Positions 17,221 to 26,160 of a stretch of 64,000 bases of DNA are shown here, piece by piece (the first letter of the stretch is position 1; each line of letters opens with the position of its first letter). Under the pieces are notes generated by a model. The model worked only from the letters and a program-made list of their open reading frames with translations. It made no database searches and had not been told where the DNA came from. Source of the stretch: Streptomyces sp. SPB162 (GTDB lineage: Bacteria > Actinomycetota > Actinomycetes > Streptomycetales > Streptomycetaceae); contig NZ_JAQFII010000001.1 in NCBI RefSeq assembly GCF_029504575.1, forward strand, positions 1,202,501 through 1,266,500. Reading direction: 5' to 3'. The position numbers and the translations under genes were made by a program.

Positions 17221-18204
17221 TCAGGACTCGAGGGCGAACTCCGCGGAGAACTCCGTCAGTCCCAGGGCCTGGGCGGCGGCGGCCGCGGCGCCGACCAGGC
17301 CCGCGTCGGTGCCCAGCAGCGCCGGCACCACCTCGATCCCGGCGGTGAACGACAGCGTCGCGTAGCGCGCCAGATGCGCGCGCAGCGGGCCGAAGAGCAC
17401 GTCCCCCGCGCCCGCCACCCCGCCGCCGATCACCACGACCCGCACCTCGGCCAGCGTCGCGGTGGCGGCGATCCCGGCGGCCAGCGCCTGGGCGGCCCGA
17501 TCGAAGGAGGCCAGGGCGACCGGGTGGCCGGCGCGCGCGGACTGCGCCACGGCCGCCGCGGTCGGCTCGGCGCCGTCCGCCGGCAGCCAGCCGTTCTCCA
17601 GGGCGCGGCGGACGATGTTCGGTCCGCTGGCCAGCCGCTCCACACAGCCGCGCGATCCGCACGGGCAGGGATCGCCGTCGAGGTCGACGCTGATGTGGCC
17701 GATGTGGCCGGCGTTCCCCGTGGGACCCGGCAGCAGCGTGCCGCCCAGCACGAGCCCGCCGCCGACGCCGGTGGAGACGACCATGCACAGCGCGTCGTCG
17801 TAACCGCGGGCCGCGCCCAGCCAGTGCTCGGCCGCGGTCATCGCGACGCCGTCGCCCGTCAGGACGACCGGAAGCCCGTCCGCCGTCCGCGCCACCCGCT
17901 CGACCAGCGGGAAGTCCCGCCAGCCGGGGACGTTCACCGGGCTGACCGTCCCCCGTGAGGCGTCCACCGGTCCCGCGCTGCCGATGCCGACGGCCACCAC
18001 CCGCCGCCATTCGGCGTCCTGGCGCAACTCACCGAGGACCTCACCGACGGCGCGCATCACCGTTTCACCGTCCTGCTGGGCGGGGGTCGGACGCAGCGCG
18101 CGCACGAGCAGCCGGCCGCTCGCGTCGACCAGAGCGCCGGCGATCTTCGTTCCGCCGATGTCCAGTGCGGCGATCAGCGAGCCTGCGGCGCGGTCGGTGT
18201 GCAT
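17221..18204 (-). CDS. ROK family sugar kinase (glucokinase-like)
   Basis: A 327-residue ROK kinase without an N-terminal HTH, so it is an enzyme rather than a repressor. ALDIGGTKIAGALVDASG is the phosphate-1 loop. The zinc site is CPCGSRGCVERLASGPNIV (CxCGxxGCxE), and VVSTGVGGGLVLGGTLLPG is the second ATP motif. It likely phosphorylates glucose or another hexose released from the sugar imported by the neighbouring ABC system. It is divergent from the LacI gene, with the LacI-type palindrome in the shared gap. Confidence 0.9.
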   Translation of the reverse strand: MHTDRAAGSLIAALDIGGTKIAGALVDASGRLLVRALRPTPAQQDGETVMRAVGEVLGELRQDAEWRRVVAVGIGSAGPVDASRGTVSPVNVPGWRDFPLVERVARTADGLPVVLTGDGVAMTAAEHWLGAARGYDDALCMVVSTGVGGGLVLGGTLLPGPTGNAGHIGHISVDLDGDPCPCGSRGCVERLASGPNIVRRALENGWLPADGAEPTAAAVAQSARAGHPVALASFDRAAQALAAGIAATATLAEVRVVVIGGGVAGAGDVLFGPLRAHLARYATLSFTAGIEVVPALLGTDAGLVGAAAAAAQALGLTEFSAEFALES

Positions 18205-18290
18205 CGGGTTCCGTTCTCCCTCTCATTGATCCGGCTCATTGTCCGGATACCCGCACGTGGCGCGGGGTTAGGAGTAGTGTTTCTTCCGCT

Positions 18291-18302
18291 GACAACGTTG
18301 TC
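18291..18302. promoter_or_regulatory. LacI-type operator
   Basis: The perfect 12-bp palindrome GACAACGTTGTC with the central CG pair typical of LacI-family operators lies 20 bp upstream of the lacI start and 87 bp from the divergent ROK gene start. It is probably used for autoregulation and for control of the kinase gene. Confidence 0.75.
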
Positions 18303-18322
18303 CATTCATTGCGGCAAGGAAT

Positions 18323-19354
18323 ATGGCGACCGTGACCCACACCCCGGGGCATGCCCCCCGCCCCACCATGAAGGACGTCGCGGCGCGGGCCGGAGTCGGG
18401 CTCAAGACGGTCTCCCGGGTGGTCAACGAGGAACCGGGCGTCACCCCGGACACCATCCAGCGGGTACGGGAGGCGATCGATGCCCTCGGTTTCCGGCGCA
18501 ACGACAGCGCGCGACTGCTGCGCACCGGCCGGACCGCCAGCATAGGGCTGGTGCTGGAGGACCTCGCCGATCCCTTCTACTCGCCGCTGAGCCGGGCCGT
18601 CGAAGAGGTCGCCCGCGCGCACTCGACACTGCTGTTCACCGGCTCCAGCGCCGAGAACGCCGCACGCGAGCAGGAACTGGTCCTCGCGTTCTGCGCCCGC
18701 CGGGTGGACGGCCTGGTCGTGGTGCCCGCCAGCGACGACCACCGCTATCTGGAACCGGAGATCGACGCCGGCGTCGCGACCGTCTTCGTCGACCGGCCGG
18801 CCGGCCGCATCGACGCCGACGTCGTCCTGACCGACAGCGCGGGCGGCACCCGCGAGGGCGTCGCCCACCTGATCGCGCACGGCCACCGCCGGATCGGCTT
18901 CATCGGCGACCAGCCGCGGATCCACACCGCGACCGAGCGGCTGCGCGGCTACCGCGAGGCGATGGCCGCCGCGGGGCTGCCGGTGAACGAGGAGTGGGTC
19001 TCGATGGGCCCCACCGCGCCCGACCGGGTCCGCGCCGCGCTGACGGCGATGCTGTCGGGACCGGAACCGGTCACGGCCCTGTTCGCGGGCAACAACCGGG
19101 TCACCGTCACCGCGGTGCGGATACTCGCCGGCGAGGTGCGGCCGGTCGCCCTCGTGGGCTTCGACGACTTCGAACTCGCCGACCTGCTGCGCCCGGCGAT
19201 CACCGTGATCGCGCAGGACGCAGTCGGTCTCGGGCGGGCGGCGGCCAAGCTGCTCTTCCGCCGGCTGGACGGCGGATCGGACGAGCCGCGCCGGATCGAG
19301 CTGCCCGCCCGGCTGATCGTGCGCGGCTCGGGCGAGATCCCGCCGGCGCCGTGA
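18323..19354 (+). CDS. LacI family transcriptional regulator
   Basis: A 343-residue repressor. The N-terminal HTH and hinge are TMKDVAARAGVGLKTVSRVVNEEPGVTPDTIQRV. The periplasmic-binding-like sensor domain follows (IGLVLEDLADPFYSPLSRAVEEVA; VTALFAGNNRVTVTAVRIL; ALVGFDDFELADLLRP). It probably represses the sugar ABC operon and ROK gene and is released by a sugar ligand. A GGCAAGGA site precedes the ATG. Confidence 0.93.
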   Translation: MATVTHTPGHAPRPTMKDVAARAGVGLKTVSRVVNEEPGVTPDTIQRVREAIDALGFRRNDSARLLRTGRTASIGLVLEDLADPFYSPLSRAVEEVARAHSTLLFTGSSAENAAREQELVLAFCARRVDGLVVVPASDDHRYLEPEIDAGVATVFVDRPAGRIDADVVLTDSAGGTREGVAHLIAHGHRRIGFIGDQPRIHTATERLRGYREAMAAAGLPVNEEWVSMGPTAPDRVRAALTAMLSGPEPVTALFAGNNRVTVTAVRILAGEVRPVALVGFDDFELADLLRPAITVIAQDAVGLGRAAAKLLFRRLDGGSDEPRRIELPARLIVRGSGEIPPAP

Positions 19355-19379
19355 TCACGGAGCCGCGCCCCGACCGGGT

Positions 19380-20648
19380 TCAGCGGCCGGCCAGGGCGTC
19401 CAGCTCCGCGCGGCCGAGCGCGGTGCGGGCGGTGACCTCCTCGAGGTCGACGGCACCGCAGTCCAGGCCGCGCAGGAGGTAGCCGCTGAGCGCCTTGGCG
19501 GTGGCGGGCTCGTCCATCACGTCGCCGCCCGTCTTCGCCACGTACGCCGCGAGCCGGGCCGCGGCGGTGTCCAGACCCTCACGGTAGAACGCGTAGACGG
19601 CGGCGTAGCGGGTGGGCAGGTGGCCGGGGTGCATGTCCCAGCCCTGGTAGTAGGCGCGGGCGAGTGAGCGGCGGACCAGCCCGTGGTGCAGCCGCCAGGC
19701 GTCGTGCACCTGGGCGGTGGGTCCGACCGGCAGCACGTTCGTGGAGCCGTCGGAGAGCCGGACGCCGGTGCCCGCCGCCGCGACCTGCATGACGGCCTTG
19801 GCGTAGTCGGCGACCGGGTGGTCCATCGACTGGTAGGCGGCGCTGACCCCGCAGGAGGCGCTGTAGTCGAAGGTGCCGTAGTGCAGTCCGGTGGCGCGAC
19901 CCCCGGCGGCTTCGATGAGGCGGGGCACGGTGGCGGTTCCGTCGGGGCCCAGGATCGACTGGGTCGTCTCGATCTGGATCTCGAAGCCGATGCGGCCGGG
20001 CGTCAGGCCGTGCGCCGTCTCGAACGCCTCGCAGAGCCGGACCATCGCGGCGACCTGCTGTGGGAACGTCACCTTCGGCAGCGTCAGCACCAGACCGTCC
20101 GGCAGGCCGCCGGATGCCATCAGGGTGCTGAGGAAGAGGTCCAGGGTGCGGATGCCGCGGTCGCGGACCGCCGCCTCCATGCACTTCATGCGGATGCCGA
20201 TGTACGGCGGCGCGGAACCGTCCTCGACGGCGGCGGCGACGATCCGGGCGGCCGCCACGGCCGCCGCGTCCTCCTCGGCGTCCGGGCGCTGCCCGTAGCC
20301 GTCCTCGAAGTCGATCCGGAGGTCTTCCACGGGCTCGCGCTCCAGCTTGGCGCGCACCCGGTCGTGGACCGGCCCGGCGAGGTCGTCGCTCAGGCCCAGC
20401 ACCCGCGCGAACGCGTTCGCATCCGGGGCGTGCTCGTCGAGCGCGGCCAGCGCCTGCCGCCCCCAGTCGCCCGCGGTGGCGGCGGTGAAGGCGTCGGCGG
20501 GGACGTAGACGGTGTGCACCGGTTGCCGGGTGCCCGGGTCCCCGGGGTAGCGGCGGGCCAGCTCCGCGTCGGTCGCGGCGAGCGAGGCGCCGACGCCCTC
20601 CCGTACGGCGTCCGCCAACGTCGTGCGGACCGTCTCACCCTGCGCCAT
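19380..20648 (-). CDS. DUF6986 (HpcH/HpaI aldolase/citrate lyase-like) protein
   Basis: A 422-residue protein of the DUF6986 family, related to the HpcH/HpaI aldolase and citrate lyase beta barrel. VEDLRIDFEDGYGQRPDAEEDAAAVAAA carries the acidic metal-ligand strand, and FEIQIETTQSILGPDGTATVP the second acidic motif. The family belongs to the PEP-utilising/CoA-lyase superfamily, so carbon-carbon cleavage or condensation is expected, but no reaction is established. The start at 20648 (MAQGETVR) avoids a leader that contains a 7-bp palindrome (20664-20682), a likely operator. Confidence 0.8.
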   Translation of the reverse strand: MAQGETVRTTLADAVREGVGASLAATDAELARRYPGDPGTRQPVHTVYVPADAFTAATAGDWGRQALAALDEHAPDANAFARVLGLSDDLAGPVHDRVRAKLEREPVEDLRIDFEDGYGQRPDAEEDAAAVAAARIVAAAVEDGSAPPYIGIRMKCMEAAVRDRGIRTLDLFLSTLMASGGLPDGLVLTLPKVTFPQQVAAMVRLCEAFETAHGLTPGRIGFEIQIETTQSILGPDGTATVPRLIEAAGGRATGLHYGTFDYSASCGVSAAYQSMDHPVADYAKAVMQVAAAGTGVRLSDGSTNVLPVGPTAQVHDAWRLHHGLVRRSLARAYYQGWDMHPGHLPTRYAAVYAFYREGLDTAAARLAAYVAKTGGDVMDEPATAKALSGYLLRGLDCGAVDLEEVTARTALGRAELDALAGR

Positions 20649-20663
20649 GTGCCAGCCTCCGAA

Positions 20664-20682
20664 CTTCAACAAATCGTTGAAG
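20664..20682. promoter_or_regulatory. Palindromic operator upstream of the DUF6986 gene
   Basis: The perfect inverted repeat CTTCAAC (20664-20670) / GTTGAAG (20676-20682) with a 5-bp AT-rich centre sits just upstream of the start codon, close enough to overlap the promoter or leader. The form fits an IclR-type operator, but no such regulator is in the window. Confidence 0.6.
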
Positions 20683-20743
20683 GGAAGCTATCCGCGCCGT
20701 CGGACCAGGTCAACCCCCACCCGACGGGGTTCGGCCGGACGCA

Positions 20744-20782
20744 CGACGGCCCCCGCACGCGCCAGGCGTGCGGGGGCCGTCG
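20744..20782. terminator. Terminator hairpin after etfA
   Basis: 17-bp perfect arms (20744-20760 and 20766-20782) around a 5-nt loop, 15 bp beyond the etfA stop. It also insulates the DUF6986 promoter. Confidence 0.85.
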
Positions 20783-20797
20783 AAAACGCTCCGCGGA

Positions 20798-21760
20798 TCA
20801 GCCCTTGCGGGCGGTGATCACCTCGGTCAGCTGCGGGACGACCTGGAACAGGTCGCCGACCACGCCGTAGTCGACCAGGTCGAAGATCGGCGCCTCGGCG
20901 TCCTTGTTGACCGCCACGATCGTCTTCGAGGTCTGCATGCCGGCCCGGTGCTGGATGGCGCCGGAGATGCCGTTGGCGACGTAGAGCTGCGGCGAGACCG
21001 ACTTGCCGGTCTGACCGACCTGGTTGGTGTGCGGGTACCAGCCGGCGTCCACCGCGGCGCGGGACGCGCCGACGGCCGCACCGAGCGAGTCGGCGAGCGC
21101 CTCGATGATGTGGAAGTTCTCGGCGCCGTTGACACCGCGTCCACCCGAGACCACGATCGCGGCCTCGGTCAGTTCCGGGCGGCCGGTGGACTCCCGCGGA
21201 GTGCGCGTGAGCACCTTGGTGCCCGTGGCCAGCTCGCCGAAGGAGACGGCGAGCTGCTCGACCGTGCCGGCGGCCGGGGCGGCCTCCGGGGCGGCGGAGT
21301 TCGGCTTGACGGTGATGACCGGCACGCCGGTGGTGATGCGCGACTTGGTGGTGAACGACGCGGCGAACACCGCCTGCGTGGCGACCGGGCCGTCGTCGCC
21401 GGGCTCGACGTCGGTGGCGTCGGTGATGATGCCGGAGTTGAGGCGCAGCGCGAGGCGGGCCGCGACCTCCTTGCCCTCCGCGGAGGACGGCACCAAGACG
21501 GCGACCGGCTGCACGGACGCGGCGGCGGCCTGCAGCGCGTCCACCTTCGGCACGACGAGGTAGTCGGCGAACTCGGCCGCGTCGGCGGCCAGCACCTTGA
21601 CCGCGCCGTACTCGGCGAGCACGGGGGCGGCGGTGTCGACGCCGGTGCCGAGGAAGACGGCGACGGGGTCGCCGATCCGGCGGGCCAGCGTCAGCAGTTC
21701 GAGGGTCGGCTTGCGGACGGCACCGTCCACGTGGTCGACGAGGACGAGGACTTCACCCAT
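20798..21760 (-). CDS. etfA: Electron transfer flavoprotein alpha subunit
   Basis: A 320-residue FAD-binding subunit. The C-terminal domain has the ETF-alpha signature [21 protein letters not shown] (here [16 protein letters not shown]), then [68 protein letters not shown] is the FAD site. With EtfB it passes electrons from acyl-CoA and other dehydrogenases to the quinone pool. It lies 52 bp downstream of etfB in one operon. Confidence 0.97.
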   Translation of the reverse strand: MGEVLVLVDHVDGAVRKPTLELLTLARRIGDPVAVFLGTGVDTAAPVLAEYGAVKVLAADAAEFADYLVVPKVDALQAAAASVQPVAVLVPSSAEGKEVAARLALRLNSGIITDATDVEPGDDGPVATQAVFAASFTTKSRITTGVPVITVKPNSAAPEAAPAAGTVEQLAVSFGELATGTKVLTRTPRESTGRPELTEAAIVVSGGRGVNGAENFHIIEALADSLGAAVGASRAAVDAGWYPHTNQVGQTGKSVSPQLYVANGISGAIQHRAGMQTSKTIVAVNKDAEAPIFDLVDYGVVGDLFQVVPQLTEVITARKG

Positions 21761-21812
21761 GGGAATGGTCTCCTGCGAGAACTAGAGGTCGGGGGGCAGC
21801 GGGGCTCGCGGC

Positions 21813-22598
21813 TCAGATGAACTTCTGGCCGGCCAGGAACTCGGCAAGCTGCTTGCCGCCCTCGCCCTCGTCCTTGACGATCGTGCCGGCGGTGCGTGCC
21901 GGACGCTGCGTGGCCTCGTCCACCGCGGACCAGGCGCCGGCGAGGCCGACGGTGGCCTCGTCGATGTCCAGGTCGGACAGGTCCAGGGACTCCACCGGCT
22001 TCTTCTTGGCGGCCATGATGCCCTTGAACGACGGGTAGCGGGCCTCGCCCGACTGGTCGGTCACGGAGATCAGGGCGGGGAGGGACGCCTCGAGCTGCTC
22101 GCTCGCCGCGTCGCCGTCACGGCGGCCGGTCACCTTGCCGTCGGCGACCGACACCTCGGACAGCAGGGTCACCTGCGGGACGCCGAGGCGCTCCGCGAGG
22201 ATCGCCGGCAGGACGCCCATGGTGCCGTCGGTGGAGGCCATGCCGCACACGACCAGGTCGAACCCGGCGTGCTCCACGGCCTTGGCGAGCACCAGCGAGG
22301 TACCGAACACGTCGGTGCCGTGCAGTGCGTCGTCCTCCACGTGGATGGCCTTGTGGGCGCCCATCGACAGCGCCTTGCGCAGCGCGTCCTTGGCGTCCTC
22401 GGGACCGACGGTAAGCACCGTGATCTCGGCATCGTCGGCGGCGTCGGCGATCTGCAGCGCTTGCTCGACCGCGTACTCGTCGAGCTCGGACAGCAGACCG
22501 TCGACGGCGTCGCGGTCAGTGGTCAGGTCCTCGGCGAAGTGACGGTCGCCCGTGGCGTCGGGCACGTACTTCACACAGACAACGATCCTCAAGCTCAC
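21813..22598 (-). CDS. etfB: Electron transfer flavoprotein beta subunit
   Basis: A 261-residue subunit. The start is the GTG at 22598 (protein opening SLRIVVCVKYVPD), the standard EtfB N-terminus, with an AGGAGAG site upstream; the frame back to 22628 lacks support. VVCGMASTDGTMGVLPAILAERLGVPQVTLLSEV is the AMP-binding signature. It forms the heterodimer with EtfA and is the first gene of the etfBA operon. Confidence 0.97.
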   Translation of the reverse strand: MSLRIVVCVKYVPDATGDRHFAEDLTTDRDAVDGLLSELDEYAVEQALQIADAADDAEITVLTVGPEDAKDALRKALSMGAHKAIHVEDDALHGTDVFGTSLVLAKAVEHAGFDLVVCGMASTDGTMGVLPAILAERLGVPQVTLLSEVSVADGKVTGRRDGDAASEQLEASLPALISVTDQSGEARYPSFKGIMAAKKKPVESLDLSDLDIDEATVGLAGAWSAVDEATQRPARTAGTIVKDEGEGGKQLAEFLAGQKFI

Positions 22599-22784
22599 GC
22601 CTGCTCTCCTACTGCTTAGTCTCGTCAACTGCCCTTGCAGGCAGCATAGGCGTCTTGGCGGGGCGTCCCCCCACCGGCACGCGCCAGCGTTCCAGCAGAA
22701 GGTTACTCGTCAGTACACCCAGCTGGTGCCCCGCAGGCAAGGGGGATGAACTGTGACGTTGACGACCCGGAGGCCAGGAACGGC

Positions 22785-23303
22785 TCAGTCGCGCAGCCCG
22801 TTGAAGCCGCCCTGATGGTAGAGGAGCGGGCCGCCGGGTCCCGTCGGGTCGCCCGCGACGGCCTGTGCCACCACGATGCGGTGGTCGCCCGCCGGTACGC
22901 GGGCCAGCACACGGCAGACCAGCCAGGCGGAGACCCCGCCGAGCAGGGGCACGCCGTGCGGCCCCTCGTGCCAGTCCGTGGCCGGTCCGAAGCGGTCGGC
23001 GCCGCTGCGCGCGAAGGTCGCGGCCAGCGGTTCCTGGTGCTCGGCGAGCACGTGGACGCCGACGAAGGGTGCTTCGGAGAGCGTGGGCCAACTGGAGGAT
23101 CCGGTGCTGATGCCGAACGAGAGCAGCGGCGGTTCGGCCGACACGGAGGTGAGCGAGGTGGCCGTGAAACCCACCGGCCGGTCGCCGGGCGCGGTGATCA
23201 CGGCGACACCGGCCGCGTGGCGGCGGAACACCGAGCGGAAGACGGCCGGGTCGAAGCCGGCGGCGGTGCCGGAGTACGTGCCGAGGTCGGTCAGGGCAGT
23301 CAT
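22785..23303 (-). CDS. Flavin reductase family protein (split barrel)
   Basis: A 172-residue flavin reductase. FRRHAAGVAVITAPGDRPVGFTATSLTSVSAEPPLLSFGIS is the family core with the FMN-binding TATSLTSVS strand, and FVGVHVLAEHQE follows. It reduces FMN/FAD with NAD(P)H, typically supplying a monooxygenase; no partner monooxygenase is adjacent. Start 23303 follows an AGAAGGA site. Upstream of the start lies about 250 bp with no gene that I can see. Confidence 0.9.
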   Translation of the reverse strand: MTALTDLGTYSGTAAGFDPAVFRSVFRRHAAGVAVITAPGDRPVGFTATSLTSVSAEPPLLSFGISTGSSSWPTLSEAPFVGVHVLAEHQEPLAATFARSGADRFGPATDWHEGPHGVPLLGGVSAWLVCRVLARVPAGDHRIVVAQAVAGDPTGPGGPLLYHQGGFNGLRD

Positions 23304-23555
23304 GGAGTTGTCCTTCTGGAGCGGTCGGGCCGGAGGCGAATGGTCGTCTGGGGCGCTCAACAACTCGGACAGCGCGCACTCGAATGGCGACCGAAGTCGA
23401 CATCCGCGCGCGTGTGAAGAAGGGGGTCTCGCGACATAACGTCAGAGTGACGATGACGGGCGGGCCCCGTCAAGAGCCGTTCGCGATATGGGATCCCCGT
23501 CACAAGATCACCTATCCGGGTCCGCGGTCCGGATCACCGGCCCGGCGGCCGGTCC

Positions 23556-23969
23556 TCATACCGCCGCGCCCAGTGCCGCGATCACATCCGCCTTACGCGG
23601 CTGGCCGGCCGCGCGGCGCACCACCGTTCCGCCCGCGTCGAGCACGAGGACCGTCGGGGTCTTGAGGATCGCCAGCCTGCGGACGAGTTCCAGCCGGGCC
23701 TCCGCGTCGATCTCGACGTGGGTCACCCCTTCGACCATGGCCGCGATCTCACCGAGGGTCCGCCGGGTGGCCCGGCACGGGGCGCAGAAGGAGCTGGAGA
23801 ACTGCACCAGCGTGGCGCGGGCGCCGAGCGGCCCGCCGATCTCGTCGGCCGTCAGCCGCTCCTGACCGTCCTTCGTCCGCACGCGAATCCTCCCGTTCCG
23901 GCGCTGGTGCACCAGGCCGAACGCGCTCGCCGCCGCGAGCACGGCGAGGCACACCATCAATCCGGTCAT
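23556..23969 (-). CDS. Membrane-anchored thioredoxin family protein
   Basis: A 137-residue protein with an N-terminal hydrophobic segment (GLMVCLAVLAAASAFGLV) and a thioredoxin fold. FSSSFCAPCRATRRTL carries the redox CAPC motif. ILKTPTVLVLDAGG has the cis-Pro loop. It probably sits on the outer face or membrane and reduces or forms disulfides. Start 23969 has an AGGAGGAAAG site. It is divergent from a DUF4395 gene that carries its own CLGC motif, a recurrent pairing. Confidence 0.88.
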   Translation of the reverse strand: MTGLMVCLAVLAAASAFGLVHQRRNGRIRVRTKDGQERLTADEIGGPLGARATLVQFSSSFCAPCRATRRTLGEIAAMVEGVTHVEIDAEARLELVRRLAILKTPTVLVLDAGGTVVRRAAGQPRKADVIAALGAAV

Positions 23970-24055
23970 CTTTCCTCCTGCTGCGGTGCAGCGTTCACGG
24001 GACCGCAATGATTCCCGGGGGGCCGGTCGCCCCCCGGTCCGGAATCATCTGCTCC

Positions 24056-24496
24056 ATGAACGCCACGAACCCCTTGAACGCCGCTCCCGCCGGCCTCGAT
24101 GTCCGGGGGCCGCGCTTCGGCGCCGTCCTCACCACGGTCGTACTGGCCGCCGTCCTGGTCACGGGGAGCGGCCGGCTGCTGGCCGCGCAGGCGGTGGTCT
24201 TCGCGGTCGGCGCCGCCGCCGGCGTGCGGCGCTCCCCGTACGGTTGGCTCTTCGCCACCCTCGTCCGCCCCCGGCTCGGCCCGACGGTGGAGACCGAGGA
24301 CCCGGCGCCGCCGCGCTTCGCACAGGCCGTCGGACTCGCCTTCGCGATCATCGGCCTGATCGGCTACTTCGCGGGACCGCTGTGGCTGGCCATGGCGGCG
24401 ACCGGCTGCGCACTGGCCGCGGCGTTTCTCAACGCGGCCTTCGGGTACTGCTTGGGATGCGAGATGTACCTGCTGTTCCGGCGCGCGACCCGGTGA
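24056..24496 (+). CDS. DUF4395 integral membrane protein
   Basis: A 146-residue membrane protein with about four hydrophobic segments and the DUF4395 hallmarks GVRRSPYGWLFATLVRPRLGP and NAAFGYCLGCEMYLLF near the C-terminus. The CxxC pair could be membrane-embedded redox cysteines that exchange electrons with the divergently encoded thioredoxin. The start at 24056 follows the intergenic promoter region; 24008 is in-frame but unsupported. Confidence 0.8.
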   Translation: MNATNPLNAAPAGLDVRGPRFGAVLTTVVLAAVLVTGSGRLLAAQAVVFAVGAAAGVRRSPYGWLFATLVRPRLGPTVETEDPAPPRFAQAVGLAFAIIGLIGYFAGPLWLAMAATGCALAAAFLNAAFGYCLGCEMYLLFRRATR

Positions 24497-24639
24497 CGTG
24501 ACGAGAATCTCGCGGGATCGTGGGCACGCAAGGTGACACGGGGCACGTTGTCGGTGCACGATCCATCAGCGACCGGAACCTACGGACGCGTAACTTTTCC
24601 GCCGGGAGAGCCGGCCCCGGAGAGAGCAGGTACCCGGAC

Positions 24640-25395
24640 ATGGCTGAACTCGTCTATCCCCCGGTCATCGGCGCGGCCCGCGCGATGTTCCGCGTGCAGG
24701 GACTGCGCTTCGACATCCGCGGCACGGAGAACGTCCCGCGCAAGGGCGGAGCGCTCCTGGTCTCCAACCACATCGGTTACCTGGACTTCGTCTTCGCCGG
24801 TCTGACGGCGCTGCCGAACAAGCGGCTGGTCCGCTTCATGGCGAAGGAATCGGTCTTCCGGCACAAGGTGTCCGGTCCGCTGATGCGGGCCATGAAACAC
24901 ATTCCGGTGGACCGCTCGGAAGGCATGCACGCGTACGCGCACGCGCTGGACGCGCTGCGGGCCGGAGAGATCATCGGCGTCTTCCCCGAGGCCACCATCT
25001 CGCAGTCGTTCACCTTGAAGTCCTTCAAGTCGGGCGCGGCGCGGCTCGCCGAGGAAGCCGGCGTCCCGCTGCTCCCGATGGCGCTGTGGGGCACCCAGCG
25101 GCTGTGGACCAAGGGGCACCCGCGGCATCTGGGCCGCAACAAGTTCCCCATCAGCATGCGGGTCGGCGAGCCGATGCGGGCGAACGAGGGCGAGAAGCCG
25201 GGCGCGCTGACCCGGCGGCTGCGGATGCGCGTCCAGGAGCTGTTGGAGGACGCGCAGCGGGCCTACCCGGGCAAGCCCAGCGGCCCCGACGACCGCTGGT
25301 GGCTGCCCAGCCACCTCGGCGGCACGGCTCCCACGCCGGAGGAGGCCGCCGAGCTGGACCGCGCGGACCGCGACGAGCGGGCCGCCAAGCGCTGA
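24640..25395 (+). CDS. 1-acyl-sn-glycerol-3-phosphate acyltransferase (PlsC-like)
   Basis: A 251-residue membrane-associated acyltransferase. Catalytic block I is VSNHIGYLDFV (NHx4D). The other blocks are FPEATISQSFTLKSFKSGAARLAEEAGVPLLPMALWGT, with the FPEGT-like sequence reading FPEAT, and the PVDRS segment (IPVDRSEG). It transfers an acyl chain to lysophosphatidate or a related acceptor in phospholipid synthesis. The long frame back to 24520 lacks a ribosome-binding site; ATG 24640 has AGAGAGCAGG upstream. Confidence 0.9.
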   Translation: MAELVYPPVIGAARAMFRVQGLRFDIRGTENVPRKGGALLVSNHIGYLDFVFAGLTALPNKRLVRFMAKESVFRHKVSGPLMRAMKHIPVDRSEGMHAYAHALDALRAGEIIGVFPEATISQSFTLKSFKSGAARLAEEAGVPLLPMALWGTQRLWTKGHPRHLGRNKFPISMRVGEPMRANEGEKPGALTRRLRMRVQELLEDAQRAYPGKPSGPDDRWWLPSHLGGTAPTPEEAAELDRADRDERAAKR

Positions 25396-25422
25396 CCCAC
25401 GTCCCGGGGCGCCCGGCCGGGC

Positions 25423-26129
25423 TCAGTCCGCCGCGCGGACCGTCACCTGGGCCCCGGGACTCAGCAGGCGCAGGCCGTCGGCGAGTTCGTCGGCGGCGGT
25501 GCGCAGTTCGTCGAGCGGCATCGGCGCGAGGCGCTCCAGCAGGAAGACGGCGTTGACGGAGTCCTCCGTCAGCCGGGTGCGGACGCCCTGGCGCCAGTTC
25601 CAGCGGCGGCAGGTGATGCCGGCGTCGTCCTGCCAGACGACCTCGCCGGGCTCGGGGTGCTCGACGACGGGCGCGCCACCCGCCGCGGTCTCGAACCTCT
25701 CGTCGCCGCCGGCCCGCACCAGCCGCATGCACCCCAGGATGTGGTCGGTGTCCTCGCCGCCGACCGGGACGAGGTGGGCCACGCTGACGGCGTTGTAGAG
25801 GTCCACGAGGCGGTTGATCCTCGGCAGGGCCGCCGTCGGCGACCGCGCGCCTGGCCAGCGCCTCGGCGGAGTTGCGGGTCCGGGACGGCTTCGCGCCGAA
25901 GGCCGTGTACGCCGCCCGCCAGGCCGCGATGTGCGGGTCCTCGTGCGGGGGCCAGCCGTCCGGTGAGCCGGCGTACCGCGTCGTCGAGCAGCGCGGAGCT
26001 CCGGTCGTCGCTCGGCCCGTTGGCGAGACCGCGGGCCTCGACGACGAGGGGGACGAAACCGGGTGCGAGGTCGTGCACCTCGGGGGCCACGGTGATGTTC
26101 AGGGGCTGGGCGGTGTTCATCGGGGGCAT
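25423..26129 (-). pseudogene. B3/4 domain protein, two frameshifts
   Basis: The gene would encode a B3/4-domain (tRNA-synthetase-like) protein but needs two frame changes. The N-terminal part (MPPMNTAQPLNITVAPEVHDL) reads in one frame to about 25980. The middle (GWPPHEDPHIAAWRAAYTAF and RTRNSAEALARRAVAD) is in a second frame to about 25827. The C-terminal part (VDLYNAVSVAHLVPVGGEDTD to 25423) is in a third. Each junction is explained by one extra base, near the ACCGG run at about 25975 and at GGCCC near 25827. Either the gene is decayed or these are sequence errors. It lies just downstream of the transglutaminase-like gene and in the same direction. Confidence 0.75.
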
Positions 26130-26160
26130 CGCAGACCTTGGTTCGTTGACGGGACGGCGT

